Assembly: GCA_017560145.1 (NCBI GenBank)
Contig: JAFYON010000071.1
Span: forward strand, 1 to 32,251
Direction of reading: 5' to 3'
Source of the DNA: Clostridia bacterium
GTDB taxonomy: Bacteria > Bacillota > Clostridia > Oscillospirales > CAG-382
DNA length: 32,251 nt
Made by a program: the position numbers and the translations under genes. Shown piece by piece: positions 20,779 through 32,056 of the stretch; position 1 is the stretch's first letter, and every line of letters starts with the position of its first letter. The notes beneath the pieces were generated by a model. The model worked only from the letters and a program-made list of their open reading frames with translations. It had not been told where the DNA came from and made no database searches.

Positions 20779-23700
20779 ATGGTGAAAGAACGACTTCTCG
20801 GAAAAACCTTAAGAATGTCTTTTTCCAAGAACGATGAGGTTCTCGAGATCCCCAATCTTATTGAAGTACAGAAAAAGTCCTTCAAAGATTTTGTTGAAAA
20901 GGATATCGGGGATGTGTTGAGGGATATCTCGCCTATGGCGGACTATTCCGGAAACCTCATTATTGAGTTCGTCGATTATTCTCTCGATGAGGCACCCAAG
21001 TATACTATCGAGGAATGTAAGGATCGCGACCTCAATTACGCTACTCCCTTTAAGGTGACAGTGCGTCTTACGAACAAGATCACCAACGAAGTTAAGGAGC
21101 AGGAAATCTATATGGGTGATTTCCCGCTTATGACGGACAGCGGTACCTTTATTATCAACGGCGCTGAGCGTGTCGTTGTATCTCAGGTAGTTCGTTCGCC
21201 CGGCATCTATTACGATGCGATCGACGACAAGTCCGGCAGACATCTCCTTACCGCCACAGTTATCCCTTATCGCGGCGCGTGGCTCGAATATGAAACCGAC
21301 AATTCGGACGTATTCTACGTGCGCATCGATAAAAACCGCAAAATTCCGATTACCGTATTGCTTCGCGCATTCGGTTTGGGAAGCAACGAGTCCATTATCG
21401 AAAAGTTCGGCGACGAACCGCTTCTTAAAGCTACCTTCGAAAAGGACACCATGCTTCAGGAGGTTGACCGCGTTATTCAAACCGGCGGTATGACCAACCC
21501 CGTTGATGAAGCACTCAAGGAAATCTATCGCAAGTTGCGCCCCGGCGATCCCCCCATCGTCGAAAGCGCTCAGATACTTATTAACAATCTTTTCTTCGAT
21601 GAAAAGAGATACGACATTTCTCCGGTCGGCAGATATAAATTTAATAAAAAGCTTGCGCTTGCAAAGCGTATCGTAGGTCAGACCCTTGCGCGTGACGCGG
21701 TATCCCCCGTCACCGGCGAGGTTGTATATGAAGCAGGCAGAAAACTTTCGCGCTCCGAAGCGGAAGCGATCGAACGTGCAGGTATTTGCGAGGTATGGCT
21801 CGTTTCCGAGGAAGAAGACAAGACCATCGAGGTCAAGGTCTTCACCAACCGTATGGTCGATGCAAGCGAGATCACCGGTATTTCCGATGATATTCTCGGC
21901 TTCGGCGAATACGTTTCTCTCGATCCCCTCCTTCGCATTATCGGCGAGGTTGGCCTTTCCGACCCCGAAGCGTTTGCAAAGGAATGCCAGAAGGCTATCG
22001 ACGAGCTCATTCCCAAGCACATTACCGTTGAAGACATCTTTGCGTCTGTCAACTATATATTCTGTTTGTATCACGGCATCGGCAAGACCGACGATATCGA
22101 CCACCTCGGTAACCGTCGCTTGCGTTCTGTCGGCGAGCTTCTTCTTAACCAGCTCCGTATCGGCTTCTCCCGTATGGACAAGATCGTTAAGGAAAAGATG
22201 ACCACTCAGGACATCGATACCGTAACTCCTCAGTCGCTTATCAATATCCGTCCCATCGTGTCGGCTATCCGCGACTTCTTCGGCTCGAGCCCTCTTTCTC
22301 AGTTTATGGACCAGGCTAACCCCCTTGCGGAGCTTACCCATAAGAGAAGACTTTCTGCGCTCGGTCCCGGCGGTCTCTCGCGTGACCGCGCATCCTTCGA
22401 GGTTCGTGACGTTCACTACACCCATTCCGGCAGAATGTGTCCTATCGAAACCCCTGAAGGTCCCAACATCGGTCTTATCTCCTCGCTTGCAACCTATGCA
22501 AAGGTTAACAAGTTCGGCTTTATTGAAGCGCCCTACCGCGTAGTTAAGAACGGCGTCGTTACCAAGGACGTTGTATATCTTTCCGCAGATTTGGAAGACG
22601 AATTCGTTGTTGCTACCGCAAACGAGCCCATCGATGAAAACGGCCACTTCCTTAACCGCAAGGTAGTTGCACGTCACAGAGATGAAATTTTGGAATTCGA
22701 AGCAGGCAAGATCGACCTTATGGACGTTTCGCCCAAGATGGTTGTTTCGGTTGCTACCTCGATGATCCCCTTCCTTGAAAACGACGATAACACCCGTGCG
22801 CTCATGGGTTCGATCATGCAGAAGCAGGCCGTTCCCTTGATGATCACCGAAGCTCCCGTTATCGGTACCGGTATGGAACACAAGGCTGCTTACGACAGCG
22901 GCGTTCTCGTTCTTTGCCGTAACGACGGTATCGTCGAAAGCGTATCCTCCAACAACGTTGTTGTTCGCAAGGACAACGGCGGTGTGGACGTATACAACCT
23001 CATCAAATTCAAGCGCTCCAACCAGGGCACTTGCGTAAACCAGCGTCCCGTTGTTAAGAAGGGCGAAAGAGTTCTTGCAGGCGACATTATTGCCGACGGT
23101 CCCGCGACCGATAACGGCGAGGTTGCACTCGGTAAGAACGTTCTTATCGGCTTCATGACCTGGGAAGGCTATAACTACGAGGACGCAGTCCTCCTTAACG
23201 AGCGTCTCGTTCGCGACGACGTTTACACCTCTATCCACATCGAAGAATACTATTGCGAATCCCGCGATACCAAGCTCGGTCCGGAAGAAATCACCCGCGA
23301 GCTTCCCAACGTTGGTGAAGAAGCATTGCGTGACCTCGATGCCGACGGTATCATCCGTATCGGTGCAGAGGTTCACTCCGGCGATATTCTCGTAGGTAAG
23401 GTTACTCCCAAGGGCGAAACCGAGCTTACCGCAGAAGAACGCTTGCTCCGTGCTATTTTCGGCGAAAAGGCACGCGAGGTAAGAGATACCTCGTTGAAGC
23501 TTCCTCACGGCGAATCGGGTATCGTTGTAGACGTACAGGTATTCTCCCGCGATGACTGTGATATCCTTGCTCCCGGCGTAATCAAGGTTGCAAGAGTATA
23601 TATTGCTCAGAAGAGAAAGATCTCTGTCGGCGATAAGATGGCGGGCCGCCACGGTAACAAGGGCGTTATTTCCCGTATTCTTCCCAGCGAAGATATGCCC

Positions 23701-24696
23701 TTCCTCCCCGACGGTACTCCTCTTGACATCGTTCTTAACCCGTTGGGCGTTCCTTCCCGTATGAACATCGGTCAGGTACTCGAGGTTCACCTTGGCCGCG
23801 CTGCAAAGGCGTTGGGCTGGAAGGTAATGACTCCCGTATTCGACGGTGCGAACGAAAAGGACATCGAAGAATGCCTGAGCGAGGCTAACCTTTACCGCGA
23901 TCTTCGTTACGACGAAACCGCTGAAGGTAAGGCACTTTACAAAGAAGTTATCGATCCCGACACCGGCGATAAGCACGTTGAAAAGCTTACCCGTGAATGG
24001 ATCGCAGAAAACAAGGAAGAATTCGAAGAAATGCGCAAGGCGAACCTCGTTAAGGTCGTCGACGGTAAGACCGTTCTTTACGACGGACGTACCGGTCAGC
24101 CCTTCGATAACCCCGTTACCGTCGGTTATATGTACTTCCTTAAGCTCCACCACCTTGTTGACGATAAGATCCACGCACGTTCCACCGGTCCCTACTCGTT
24201 GGTTACCCAGCAGCCCTTGGGCGGTAAAGCTCAGTTCGGCGGTCAGCGTTTCGGTGAAATGGAAGTTTGGGCACTCGAAGCATACGGTGCAGCATACACC
24301 CTTCAGGAAATTCTTACCGTTAAGTCTGACGATATCAAGGGCCGTGTAAAGGCATACGAGGCTATCGTCAAGGGTCAGAACATTCCTACCCCCGGCGTTC
24401 CCGCATCCTTCAAGGTACTTGCGAAGGAACTTCAGTCGCTCGCACTCGACGTAAGAGTTCTTGATAAGAATGACAACGAAATTCCTCTTAAGGATTACTC
24501 GGATGACGACGACGGTCCCGACGAAAGAAAGTTCAGCGAGGAAGAACTCGGCAAGAGCGTACTTGAAAACGGCGATGACGTTATGTACGACGACGAGCTC
24601 AGCGCGCTTGAACCCATCGTTGAGGAAGAACCCGAAGATCTCGGACTTGACGAAGAAGTATTCGTCTACGACGAGAACGAAAATTATGATGATTAA
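20779..24696 (+). CDS. rpoB: DNA-directed RNA polymerase subunit beta
   Basis: The start chosen is ATG at 20779 ([15 protein letters not shown]), 8 nt after GGAGTGAT; a TTG three codons earlier would overlap that site. It has 1305 residues and all beta-subunit regions. The rifampicin cluster is intact and wild-type: [30 protein letters not shown] at about 503-532, where Asp511, His521 and Ser526 match E. coli 516, 526 and 531. [12 protein letters not shown] and the C-terminal [19 protein letters not shown] blocks are present. An acidic C-terminal tail ([17 protein letters not shown] and onward) extends the protein. It is cotranscribed with rpoC 14 bp downstream. Confidence 0.99.
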   Translation: MVKERLLGKTLRMSFSKNDEVLEIPNLIEVQKKSFKDFVEKDIGDVLRDISPMADYSGNLIIEFVDYSLDEAPKYTIEECKDRDLNYATPFKVTVRLTNKITNEVKEQEIYMGDFPLMTDSGTFIINGAERVVVSQVVRSPGIYYDAIDDKSGRHLLTATVIPYRGAWLEYETDNSDVFYVRIDKNRKIPITVLLRAFGLGSNESIIEKFGDEPLLKATFEKDTMLQEVDRVIQTGGMTNPVDEALKEIYRKLRPGDPPIVESAQILINNLFFDEKRYDISPVGRYKFNKKLALAKRIVGQTLARDAVSPVTGEVVYEAGRKLSRSEAEAIERAGICEVWLVSEEEDKTIEVKVFTNRMVDASEITGISDDILGFGEYVSLDPLLRIIGEVGLSDPEAFAKECQKAIDELIPKHITVEDIFASVNYIFCLYHGIGKTDDIDHLGNRRLRSVGELLLNQLRIGFSRMDKIVKEKMTTQDIDTVTPQSLINIRPIVSAIRDFFGSSPLSQFMDQANPLAELTHKRRLSALGPGGLSRDRASFEVRDVHYTHSGRMCPIETPEGPNIGLISSLATYAKVNKFGFIEAPYRVVKNGVVTKDVVYLSADLEDEFVVATANEPIDENGHFLNRKVVARHRDEILEFEAGKIDLMDVSPKMVVSVATSMIPFLENDDNTRALMGSIMQKQAVPLMITEAPVIGTGMEHKAAYDSGVLVLCRNDGIVESVSSNNVVVRKDNGGVDVYNLIKFKRSNQGTCVNQRPVVKKGERVLAGDIIADGPATDNGEVALGKNVLIGFMTWEGYNYEDAVLLNERLVRDDVYTSIHIEEYYCESRDTKLGPEEITRELPNVGEEALRDLDADGIIRIGAEVHSGDILVGKVTPKGETELTAEERLLRAIFGEKAREVRDTSLKLPHGESGIVVDVQVFSRDDCDILAPGVIKVARVYIAQKRKISVGDKMAGRHGNKGVISRILPSEDMPFLPDGTPLDIVLNPLGVPSRMNIGQVLEVHLGRAAKALGWKVMTPVFDGANEKDIEECLSEANLYRDLRYDETAEGKALYKEVIDPDTGDKHVEKLTREWIAENKEEFEEMRKANLVKVVDGKTVLYDGRTGQPFDNPVTVGYMYFLKLHHLVDDKIHARSTGPYSLVTQQPLGGKAQFGGQRFGEMEVWALEAYGAAYTLQEILTVKSDDIKGRVKAYEAIVKGQNIPTPGVPASFKVLAKELQSLALDVRVLDKNDNEIPLKDYSDDDDGPDERKFSEEELGKSVLENGDDVMYDDELSALEPIVEEEPEDLGLDEEVFVYDENENYDD

Positions 24697-24710
24697 GGAG
24701 ATGCGATAAC

Positions 24711-27700
24711 ATGGAAAACAACATCGAATTTGAATCGATAAAAATTGGTCTAGCTTCTCCCGAAATGATAAGATCGTGGTCTTACGGCGAAGTAAAAAAG
24801 CCGGAAACCATCAACTACCGTACTCTTAAACCCGAACGCGACGGTCTTTTCTGCGAACGTATCTTTGGCCCGACCAAGGACTGGGAATGCCATTGCGGTA
24901 AGTACAAGAGAGGCGCTCGTTACAAGGGCAAGGTCTGTGAAAAATGCGGAGTTGAGATCACCACCAGCCGTGTGCGCCGTGAAAGAATGGGTCACGTTGA
25001 ATTGGCGGCTCCCGTTTCGCACATCTGGTATTTCAGAGCAATCCCTTCCAGAATGGGTCTTTTGCTCAACCTTTCTCCCAAGCTTTTGGAAAAGGTGCTT
25101 TATTTCGCACAGTATATCGTAACCGATCCCGGTGAAACTCCTCTTGCGAAATATCAGCTTCTTACCGAACAGCAATACCGCGAATACCGCGAAAAATATG
25201 AAGACGATTTCCAGGCAGGTATGGGTGCAGAGGCTATTAAAAAGCTTCTCTCCGAAATCGACCTCGAGGCAGAATCCGAAAGACTTAAGAAGGAGCTTCT
25301 TACCGCTCAGGGTCAGCGCAAGGTGCGTGATATCAAGCGCCTTGAGGTTGTTGAAGCATTCCGTCTTTCCGGCAACCGCCCCGAATGGATGATCCTCGAT
25401 GCACTCCCTGTAATCCCGCCCGAAATCCGTCCTATGGTTCAGCTCGACGGCGGCAGATTCGCAACCTCCGATATCAACGACCTTTACCGTCGTGTTATCA
25501 ACCGTAACAACCGTCTTATGAAGCTTATGGAGCTTCAGGCGCCCGATATTATTATCCGTAACGAAAAGAGAATGCTTCAGGAGGCTGTTGACGCATTGTT
25601 CGACAACGGCAGAAGAGGCAGACCCGTTACCGGTCCCAACAACCGTCCCCTTAAATCTCTCTCCGAAATGCTCCGCGGTAAGCAGGGCCGTTTCAGACAG
25701 AACCTTTTGGGTAAGCGTGTTGACTATTCCGGCCGTTCGGTTATCGTCGTAGGCCCCGAGCTCAAGATCTATCAGTGCGGTCTTCCCAAGGAAATGGCAC
25801 TCGAGCTCTTCAAGCCCTTCGTTATGAAGCAGCTTGTCGCTACCGGCAAGTCCTCTAACATCAAGGATGCTAAGAAGCGCGTTGAACGTGCTACTCCCGA
25901 GGTTTGGGACGCATTGGAAGTGGTTATCAAGGAACATCCCGTTCTTCTTAACCGTGCTCCTACGCTTCACAGACTTTCTATTCAGGCGTTCGAGCCTATC
26001 CTCGTTGAGGGCAGAGCGATCAAGCTTCACCCGCTCGTATGTACCGCGTTTAACGCCGACTTCGACGGCGACCAGATGCCGGTTCACGTTCCGCTTTCCG
26101 CGGAAGCTCAGGCGGAAGCAAGATTCCTTATGCTTTCCCCCAACAACCTGCTCAAGCCCGTTAACGGCCGTGCAGTTACCGTTCCCTCGCAGGATATGGT
26201 CCTCGGTTCCTTCTATCTCACCCTCGATAAGAGCGGCGAGCCCGGTGAAGGCAAGTACTTCGGCAGCATGGACGAAGCTATTATGGCATACGAAAACGGC
26301 GAGCTTGGCATTCACGCCAAGATCAAGGTTCGCGTTTCCAAGGTTATCGACGGCGTAGAACGTACCGGTATTACCGAAACCACCCTCGGCAGACTTATCT
26401 TCAACGTTCCGATTCCTCAGGACCTCGGCTTCGTTGACAGAAGCAAGCCCGAAAATGCATTCAAGCTCGAGGTCGACTTTGTTACGACCAACAGCGAGCT
26501 TTCCTCCATCGTCGACCGCTGTATCAAGATCCACGGCAATGCTGTGACCTGTGAGGTTCTCGACCAGATGAAGGCTCAGGGATTCAAATATTCCACCCGT
26601 GGTTCTATCACCATCTCGGTTTACGATATGACCATTCCTCCCGAAAAAGAAGGTCTTCTTAACGCGGCGGAACAGAAGGTCGATATCATCACCGACTTCT
26701 ACCGCAAGGGTCTCCTTTCGGACGAAGAAAGAAGCCAGCGCGTTGTTTCTGTTTGGGACGAATGTACCAAGGACGTTGCAACCGCACTTCAGAAGAACCT
26801 TGATAAATATAACCCCATCAACATGATGGCAGTTTCCGGTGCGCGTGGCTCGATCAAGCAGATACGTCAGCTTGCAGGTATGCGTGGTCTTATGGCGAGT
26901 GCAACCGGTAAAACCATCGAAATGCCTATTAAAGCGAACTTCCGCGAGGGCATGAAGATTCTCGAATACTTCACCGCAGCACGTGGTGCGCGTAAGGGTC
27001 TTGCAGATACCGCGCTCCGTACCGCTGACTCGGGTTATCTTACCCGCCGTCTTGTTGACGTTTCGCAGGACGTTATCATCCGCGAAGAAAACTGCGGCGA
27101 TACCGTCGGCCTTTGGGTAAGCCGTATCGTTGACGTTCTTCCCGGCGGCAAGGAAGCTGTTATCGAGCCGTTCGAAGACCGTCTTGTGGGCCGCTTCACC
27201 ATCGGTGACGTTGTTAACCCCACTACCGGCGAAGTAATTATCGAAAACGACAAGATGATCACCGAATCTATCGCAAGAAAGATTTCCGATGCGGGAATCG
27301 AACGCGTTCAGATCCGTTCGCTCATCAACTGCCGCGCTAAGCACGGTGTTTGCGTACACTGCTACGGTGCGGATATGACTACCGGCAAGCCCGTAAACCT
27401 CGGCGAAGCTGTTGGTATTATCGCAGCTCAGTCTATCGGTGAACCCGGTACCCAGCTTACCATGAGAACCTTCCACTCGGGTGGTGTCGCAGGTGGCGAT
27501 ATTACTCAGGGTCTTCCCAGAGTTGAAGAAATCTTTGAAGCAAGAAAGCCCAAAAAGACTGCTATCCTTGCAGAATTCGACGGTACCTTCCGTATCGAGG
27601 AAAGCAAGAAGACCAAGCAGCTTATCGTTCATAACGACGAAACCGGCGAAGAAAAGGCTATCGGCGTTCCTCTCCTTACCAAGGTTGCCGTTGAAGACGG

Positions 27701-28280
27701 CGCCAAGGTCAAGAGATGCCAGAAGCTTACCGACGGTACCGAATGTCCTGCAGATATTCTCCGCATAAACGGCCTCGATGCAGTTTACGATTATATCATC
27801 AAGGAAATTCAGCGCGTTTACCGTTTGCAGGCGGTTGAAATCGCCGACAAGCATATCGAAGTTATCGCACGTCAGATGACGCGCAAGATCAAGATCGATT
27901 CCTGCGGCGATACCGATCTCCTCGTTGGCGCACTCGTTGACGTTTCGGAATTCTACACTGCAAACAAGGCAGTTGAAGAATTCAACGCAGCAAATCCCGA
28001 AGCTCCTCAGAAGATCCCCGCAGAAGGCACCAACCAGCTTCTTGGTATCACCAAGGCTTCGCTTTCTACCGAATCCTTCCTCTCTGCAGCGTCCTTCCAG
28101 GAAACCACCAAGGTTCTTGCAGAAGCAGCTATCAAGGGTAAGAAGGATCCTCTTCTCGGCTTGAAGGAAAACGTTCTTATCGGTAAACTCATCCCTGCAG
28201 GTACAGGTATGAAGATGTACCGCGAAACCGCTGTTGATACCGGCGACGCGCCTTCCGAAGGCATCTACGACGCTGAATAA
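24711..28280 (+). CDS. rpoC: DNA-directed RNA polymerase subunit beta'
   Basis: The protein has 1189 residues, the usual Firmicutes size. The N-terminal zinc-binding site is C60, C62, C76 and C79. The catalytic magnesium loop NADFDGDQM is at residues 448-456. [32 protein letters not shown] marks the coiled-coil/rudder area. The second zinc site includes CGDTVG and [13 protein letters not shown]. The trigger-loop region has the [10 protein letters not shown] motif. There is an AAGGAG before the ATG. The stop is followed by a 111-bp spacer with two hairpins before the L7Ae-like gene. Confidence 0.99.
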   Translation: MENNIEFESIKIGLASPEMIRSWSYGEVKKPETINYRTLKPERDGLFCERIFGPTKDWECHCGKYKRGARYKGKVCEKCGVEITTSRVRRERMGHVELAAPVSHIWYFRAIPSRMGLLLNLSPKLLEKVLYFAQYIVTDPGETPLAKYQLLTEQQYREYREKYEDDFQAGMGAEAIKKLLSEIDLEAESERLKKELLTAQGQRKVRDIKRLEVVEAFRLSGNRPEWMILDALPVIPPEIRPMVQLDGGRFATSDINDLYRRVINRNNRLMKLMELQAPDIIIRNEKRMLQEAVDALFDNGRRGRPVTGPNNRPLKSLSEMLRGKQGRFRQNLLGKRVDYSGRSVIVVGPELKIYQCGLPKEMALELFKPFVMKQLVATGKSSNIKDAKKRVERATPEVWDALEVVIKEHPVLLNRAPTLHRLSIQAFEPILVEGRAIKLHPLVCTAFNADFDGDQMPVHVPLSAEAQAEARFLMLSPNNLLKPVNGRAVTVPSQDMVLGSFYLTLDKSGEPGEGKYFGSMDEAIMAYENGELGIHAKIKVRVSKVIDGVERTGITETTLGRLIFNVPIPQDLGFVDRSKPENAFKLEVDFVTTNSELSSIVDRCIKIHGNAVTCEVLDQMKAQGFKYSTRGSITISVYDMTIPPEKEGLLNAAEQKVDIITDFYRKGLLSDEERSQRVVSVWDECTKDVATALQKNLDKYNPINMMAVSGARGSIKQIRQLAGMRGLMASATGKTIEMPIKANFREGMKILEYFTAARGARKGLADTALRTADSGYLTRRLVDVSQDVIIREENCGDTVGLWVSRIVDVLPGGKEAVIEPFEDRLVGRFTIGDVVNPTTGEVIIENDKMITESIARKISDAGIERVQIRSLINCRAKHGVCVHCYGADMTTGKPVNLGEAVGIIAAQSIGEPGTQLTMRTFHSGGVAGGDITQGLPRVEEIFEARKPKKTAILAEFDGTFRIEESKKTKQLIVHNDETGEEKAIGVPLLTKVAVEDGAKVKRCQKLTDGTECPADILRINGLDAVYDYIIKEIQRVYRLQAVEIADKHIEVIARQMTRKIKIDSCGDTDLLVGALVDVSEFYTANKAVEEFNAANPEAPQKIPAEGTNQLLGITKASLSTESFLSAASFQETTKVLAEAAIKGKKDPLLGLKENVLIGKLIPAGTGMKMYRETAVDTGDAPSEGIYDAE

Positions 28281-28310
28281 TAACGGTTTTAACAACTAAA
28301 CAATCAAGGT

Positions 28311-28368
28311 CGGGCGTGTATGAAAATTACACGCCCGTCGAAACATGAGGCGAAAATTTTTCCGCCTC
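28311..28368 (+). promoter_or_regulatory. Tandem hairpins between rpoC and the L7Ae-like gene
   Basis: Hairpin 1 has a perfect 10-bp stem, CGGGCGTGTA (28311-28320) with TACACGCCCG (28328-28337), and a 7-nt loop. Hairpin 2 has GAGGCG (28347-28352) with CGCCTC (28363-28368). Neither is followed by a T-run, so they are not simple terminators. They may be mRNA processing, stabilising or regulatory elements. Confidence 0.6.
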
Positions 28369-28391
28369 GATTCTGAAAGGATATAAGCAAA

Positions 28392-28637
28392 ATGAGCGAC
28401 AGTACCGGCCCGCGACGAAGAATAGCGGGCTATAACCAGTTCGTAAAACTCGTACGACGCGGAAAAGCCGTTAAGGTCTATCTCGCAAGCGACGCCGACG
28501 TCTTCTTTACCGACGGCGTAAAGCGCGAGCTTGCCTGCCACACCGACGTCATTTTGGACGTGACCCGCACCTCCGACGACCTTGCCGCAATGGTCAACGT
28601 TGAAGTTCCGACGGCAGTCGTAACAGAGGTTGAATAA
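28392..28637 (+). CDS. ybxF: L7Ae-type kink-turn RNA-binding protein (YbxF-like)
   Basis: This 81-residue protein lies between rpoC and rpsL, exactly the position of ybxF in Bacillus. It has the L7Ae/L30e fold pattern: an early GYNQFVKLVRRGKAVKVYLASDAD, then CHTDVILDVTRTSDDLAAMVNVEVPTAVVTEV. YbxF-type proteins bind kink-turn RNA. Start by ATG behind GAAAGG. The middle helix is shorter than in archaeal L7Ae, as is normal for bacterial forms. It is likely read through from rpoBC, although the leader hairpins could modulate this. Confidence 0.88.
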   Translation: MSDSTGPRRRIAGYNQFVKLVRRGKAVKVYLASDADVFFTDGVKRELACHTDVILDVTRTSDDLAAMVNVEVPTAVVTEVE

Positions 28638-28691
28638 TCGGTTAACATAATAACGTGTTGAAACAAAACGGCGTTCTATGTTAAAATAGCT

Positions 28692-28715
28692 AAAAAAACG
28701 CTTGAAAATCAAGCG
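28692..28715 (-). terminator. Terminator-like hairpin oriented against the operon
   Basis: Stem CGCTTGA (28699-28705) with TCAAGCG (28709-28715). On the minus strand it is followed by seven T residues (28692-28698); on the plus strand there is no T-run. It would stop transcription running leftwards into ybxF and rpoC. A weaker imperfect inverted repeat (TTAACATA...TATGTTAA, 28642-28684) lies beside it. Confidence 0.6.
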
Positions 28716-28744
28716 AAATCGGCGAAAAATGAGCGAAAAAGCTA

Positions 28745-28773
28745 TTGACAATATTTTTTGAATATAATATAAT
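28745..28773 (+). promoter_or_regulatory. Perfect-consensus promoter of the str operon (rpsL)
   Basis: TTGACA (28745-28750), a 17-bp spacer and TATAAT (28768-28773), with AT-rich flanks. The start is near 28780, leaving a short leader before the GAAAGGAG site of rpsL. Confidence 0.92.
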
Positions 28774-28809
28774 CAAAATGTTGTAAAATTTTGAGGAAAG
28801 GAGAAAAAG

Positions 28810-29223
28810 ATGCCTACATTCAACCAATTGGTAAAGAACGGCAGACAGGACAAGACCTACAAATCCAAGTCTCCCGCTCTCCAGAGAAGCACCAACTCTA
28901 TCAAGAAGGTTGCAGTTGAAATTGCCAGCCCTCAGAAGAGAGGCGTTTGCACTAAGGTGGCTATTAAGACCCCTAAGAAGCCGAACTCCGCTCAGAGAAA
29001 GATCGCAAGAGTAAGACTCACCAACGGTCTTGAAGTTACCGCTTACATTCCCGGTATCGGCCACAACTTGCAGGAACACTCGGTTGTTCTTATCAGAGGC
29101 GGCAGAGTTAAGGACCTTCCTGGTGTACGTTACCACATCATTCGCGGCAAGCTCGATACTCAGGGTGTTGCCAACAGAAATCAGAGCCGTTCGAAATACG
29201 GCGCAAAGAGACCTAAGAAATAA
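28810..29223 (+). CDS. rpsL: 30S ribosomal protein S12
   Basis: This is the 137-residue Firmicutes-length form, with the insert near residues 28-42. Conserved blocks are [17 protein letters not shown] with Lys56 and Lys57 (corresponding to E. coli Lys42 and Lys43, both wild-type for streptomycin) and [11 protein letters not shown]12 shapes the decoding centre of the small subunit. It is preceded by its own strong promoter and followed by rpsG after 159 bp. Confidence 0.99.
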   Translation: MPTFNQLVKNGRQDKTYKSKSPALQRSTNSIKKVAVEIASPQKRGVCTKVAIKTPKKPNSAQRKIARVRLTNGLEVTAYIPGIGHNLQEHSVVLIRGGRVKDLPGVRYHIIRGKLDTQGVANRNQSRSKYGAKRPKK

Positions 29224-29382
29224 TCTTTCTTAAGGTTACAAATTCAGGAACGACAATTTCGTTTTCCTCGTGCTGATACGAAGAAATTCACATAGATATC
29301 GGCACTAACGGAAATAAAATTTTCGAGTACCTGTGAATTCATTGAAGCGTAAAACGCTATCTTTATGAAGGAGGGAAGTAAA
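29224..29382 (+). promoter_or_regulatory. rpsL-rpsG intergenic leader with inverted repeats
   Basis: This 159-nt spacer has no ORF and no promoter of good consensus. A long-range inverted repeat, AATTCACA (29285-29292) with TGTGAATT (29332-29339), encloses about 39 nt. It could fold into an S7-binding control element like the one known in the E. coli rpsL-rpsG spacer; this is an inference from position. Confidence 0.4.
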
Positions 29383-29853
29383 GTGCCCAGAAGAGTACAT
29401 GGTTTTAAAAGAGAAGTTCTTCCGGATCCGATGTATAATTCCCAGCTCGTTACTAAGTTGATCAACAACATTATGTACGACGGCAAGAAATCCATCGCCC
29501 AGAAGATCGTCTATGACGCATTTGCAATTATCGAAACAAAGTCCGGCAACAATCCTCTTGAACAGTTCAAGAAGGCTCTTGAAAACATTATGCCCGAACT
29601 CGAAGTTAAGGCAGTGCGCAGAGGCGGTTCCAACTACCAGGTTCCTATGCCCGTTCGCGAAGACAGACGTCAGACTCTCGGTCTCAGATGGCTCATCACC
29701 TATTCGAGATCCAGAAGCGACCGCAAGATGAGCGAACGCCTTGCTGCAGAAATCCTCGATGCCGTTAACGGTACCGGCGGTGCAGTTAAGAAGAAGGAAG
29801 ACACTCACAAGATGGCAGAAGCAAACAAGGCTTTTGCACATTATCGTTGGTAA
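29383..29853 (+). CDS. rpsG: 30S ribosomal protein S7
   Basis: The start is GTG at 29383, because the protein then begins [15 protein letters not shown] after Met and has exactly 156 residues, the standard S7 length. GGAGG lies 9 nt upstream. An ATG six codons earlier would contain the ribosome binding site within the coding region. Typical blocks are [33 protein letters not shown] and the C-terminal [15 protein letters not shown]7 nucleates the 30S head and in other bacteria represses its own operon. fusA follows after 44 bp. Confidence 0.98.
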   Translation: MPRRVHGFKREVLPDPMYNSQLVTKLINNIMYDGKKSIAQKIVYDAFAIIETKSGNNPLEQFKKALENIMPELEVKAVRRGGSNYQVPMPVREDRRQTLGLRWLITYSRSRSDRKMSERLAAEILDAVNGTGGAVKKKEDTHKMAEANKAFAHYRW

Positions 29854-29897
29854 TCCGCGTCACGTATTTTTACGCGATATATTAAGGAGAAAATTAT

Positions 29898-31970
29898 ATG
29901 GCCAGAACAACTCCGCTTGAGCTTACCCGTAATATCGGTATTATGGCTCATATAGACGCGGGTAAGACGACCACTACCGAAAGAATCCTGTATTACACAG
30001 GTAAAACTCATAAGATCGGCGAAACCCACGAAGGTTCCGCAACGATGGACTGGATGGAACAGGAACAGGAGCGCGGTATTACTATTACCTCTGCTGCTAC
30101 CACCTGCTTTTGGCAGAACCACCGTATTAACATTATCGATACCCCCGGCCACGTTGACTTCACCGTAGAGGTTGAAAGATCTCTCCGTGTTCTCGACGGC
30201 TCGGTTACCGTGCTTTGCGCAAAGGGCGGCGTTGAACCTCAGTCTGAAACCGTATGGCGTCAGGCAGATAAGTACAAGGTTCCCAGAATGTGCTATGTCA
30301 ACAAGATGGATATCATGGGCGCGAACTTTTATCGCGTCGTTGATATGATCAAGGACAGACTCAAGGCTAATGCGGTTCCGATTCAGCTTCCTATCGGTGC
30401 TGAAGCAGACTTCAAGGGTATCATCGACCTCGTTAAGATGAAGGCTTACTTCTATCTTGACGATCTCGGACAGAATATCGAAGAACGCGATATTCCCGCT
30501 GATATGGCGGACAAGGCTGAAGAATACCATCAGGCACTCATCGAAGCTGTTGCAGAATTCGATGAATCTCTTATGGAGCTTTGGCTTATGGGCGAAGAAC
30601 TCCCCATGGACGACGTTAAGAAGGCTATCCGTGCAGCCACCATCGCTAACAAGATGGTTCCCGTTGTTTGCGGTACCTCTTATAAGAACAAGGGTGTTCA
30701 GAAGCTTCTCGACGCTATCGTCGATTATATGCCCGCACCTACCGATATCGAAGATATCAAGGGTGTAGACTGCAAGACCGATGAAGAAACCACCCGTCCT
30801 ACCTCGGATGATGAACCCTTCTCGGCTCTCGCATTTAAGATCGCTACCGACCCCTTCGTTGGTAAGATCTGCTTCGTTCGTGTATACTCGGGTTGCATCC
30901 AATCCGGCGCTACCGTATATAACGCTACTAAGGGCGGCAGAGAAAGACTCGGTAGAATCCTTCTCATGCACGCAAACCACCGTGAAGACGTTGAAGAGAT
31001 CCGCGCAGGCGATATCGCTGCAGTTGTTGGCGTTAAAAACACCACCACCGGTGACACCCTCTGCGATGAAAAGGCTCCCGTTATCCTCGAATCGATGGAA
31101 TTCCCCGAACCCGTTATCCGCGTAGCTATCGAACCCAAGACCAAGGCTGGTCAGGAAAAAATGGGCCTCGCACTTGCTAAGCTTGCAGAAGAAGACCCCA
31201 CCTTCAAGGCTTATACCGATGAAGAAACCGGTCAGACCATCATTGCAGGTATGGGTGAGCTCCACCTTGAAATTATCGTCGACAGACTTCTTCGCGAATT
31301 CCGTGTTGAAGCTAACGTCGGTAAGCCTCAGGTTTCCTACCGCGAAACCATTACCAAGCCCGCTACCGAAAACTGCAAGTATGCAAGACAGTCGGGTGGT
31401 AAAGGTCAGTACGGTCACGTTATTATCGACATCGAACCCAACCCCGGCAAGGGCTATGAATTTGTCAATGCTGTTACCGGTGGTGACGTTCCCAAGGAAT
31501 ACATTCCCGCAGTTGATGCAGGTATCAAGGGCGCAATGCTCTCCGGCGTAGTTGCAGGTTACAACGTAGTTGACGTTAAGGTTACCCTTACCGGCGGCTC
31601 GTACCACGAAGTTGACTCGTCTGAAATGGCATTCAAGATCGCAGGCTCCATGGCGTTCAAGAACGCAATGAAGAATGCAGGCCCCATCCTTACTGAACCG
31701 ATCATGAAGGTTGTTGTTGTAACTCCCGACGACTATCTCGGCACCGTTATCGGCGATATCAACTCTCGCCGTGGCGCAATGCAGGGTACCGAATCTGTCG
31801 GCGGCGGTCAGCAGATTACCGCTCACGTTCCTCTTTCTCAGATGTTCGGTTATGCAACCGACCTTCGTTCGAAGACTCAGGGACGCGGTCAGTACGTAAT
31901 GGAACCCAGCCACTACGAGCTTGTTCCTAAGTCGATTCTCGAAGGAATCGTTAGCGGAAAGAACAAATAA
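29898..31970 (+). CDS. fusA: Elongation factor G
   Basis: The 690-residue protein has the complete G domain (AHIDAGKTT at residues 16-24, DTPGHVDF and NKMD). Domain II follows, then III (GMGELHLEI), IV (GGKGQYGHV...) and V ([14 protein letters not shown]). It catalyses ribosomal translocation with GTP hydrolysis. There is a TAAGGAG site before the ATG. The length and motif content fit the translocation type rather than tetracycline-protection homologs. No terminator separates it from tuf, but tuf has its own promoter. Confidence 0.99.
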   Translation: MARTTPLELTRNIGIMAHIDAGKTTTTERILYYTGKTHKIGETHEGSATMDWMEQEQERGITITSAATTCFWQNHRINIIDTPGHVDFTVEVERSLRVLDGSVTVLCAKGGVEPQSETVWRQADKYKVPRMCYVNKMDIMGANFYRVVDMIKDRLKANAVPIQLPIGAEADFKGIIDLVKMKAYFYLDDLGQNIEERDIPADMADKAEEYHQALIEAVAEFDESLMELWLMGEELPMDDVKKAIRAATIANKMVPVVCGTSYKNKGVQKLLDAIVDYMPAPTDIEDIKGVDCKTDEETTRPTSDDEPFSALAFKIATDPFVGKICFVRVYSGCIQSGATVYNATKGGRERLGRILLMHANHREDVEEIRAGDIAAVVGVKNTTTGDTLCDEKAPVILESMEFPEPVIRVAIEPKTKAGQEKMGLALAKLAEEDPTFKAYTDEETGQTIIAGMGELHLEIIVDRLLREFRVEANVGKPQVSYRETITKPATENCKYARQSGGKGQYGHVIIDIEPNPGKGYEFVNAVTGGDVPKEYIPAVDAGIKGAMLSGVVAGYNVVDVKVTLTGGSYHEVDSSEMAFKIAGSMAFKNAMKNAGPILTEPIMKVVVVTPDDYLGTVIGDINSRRGAMQGTESVGGGQQITAHVPLSQMFGYATDLRSKTQGRGQYVMEPSHYELVPKSILEGIVSGKNK

Positions 31971-31992
31971 ACCGCAAAAAACAAAAAATGCC

Positions 31993-32020
31993 TTGACATA
32001 GGCAAAAAAATTTATATAAT
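31993..32020 (+). promoter_or_regulatory. Promoter of tuf
   Basis: TTGACA (31993-31998), a 16-bp spacer and TATAAT (32015-32020), inside the 86-bp fusA-tuf spacer. It allows extra tuf expression in addition to read-through from rpsL. Confidence 0.85.
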
Positions 32021-32056
32021 GAATTTATAATAATATCAAAAACGGAGGATTTAATA

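Noticed and set aside
20809..28295. Very long open frames antisense to rpoB and rpoC (over 1,100 codons each), and a 690-codon frame antisense to fusA
   Set aside because: They mirror highly expressed genes with strong codon bias, have no ribosome sites or promoters, and encode no recognisable domain; rpoB, rpoC and fusA are certain.
28311..28337. Rho-independent terminator after rpoC
   Set aside because: The hairpin is strong but is followed by TCGAAAC rather than a T-run.
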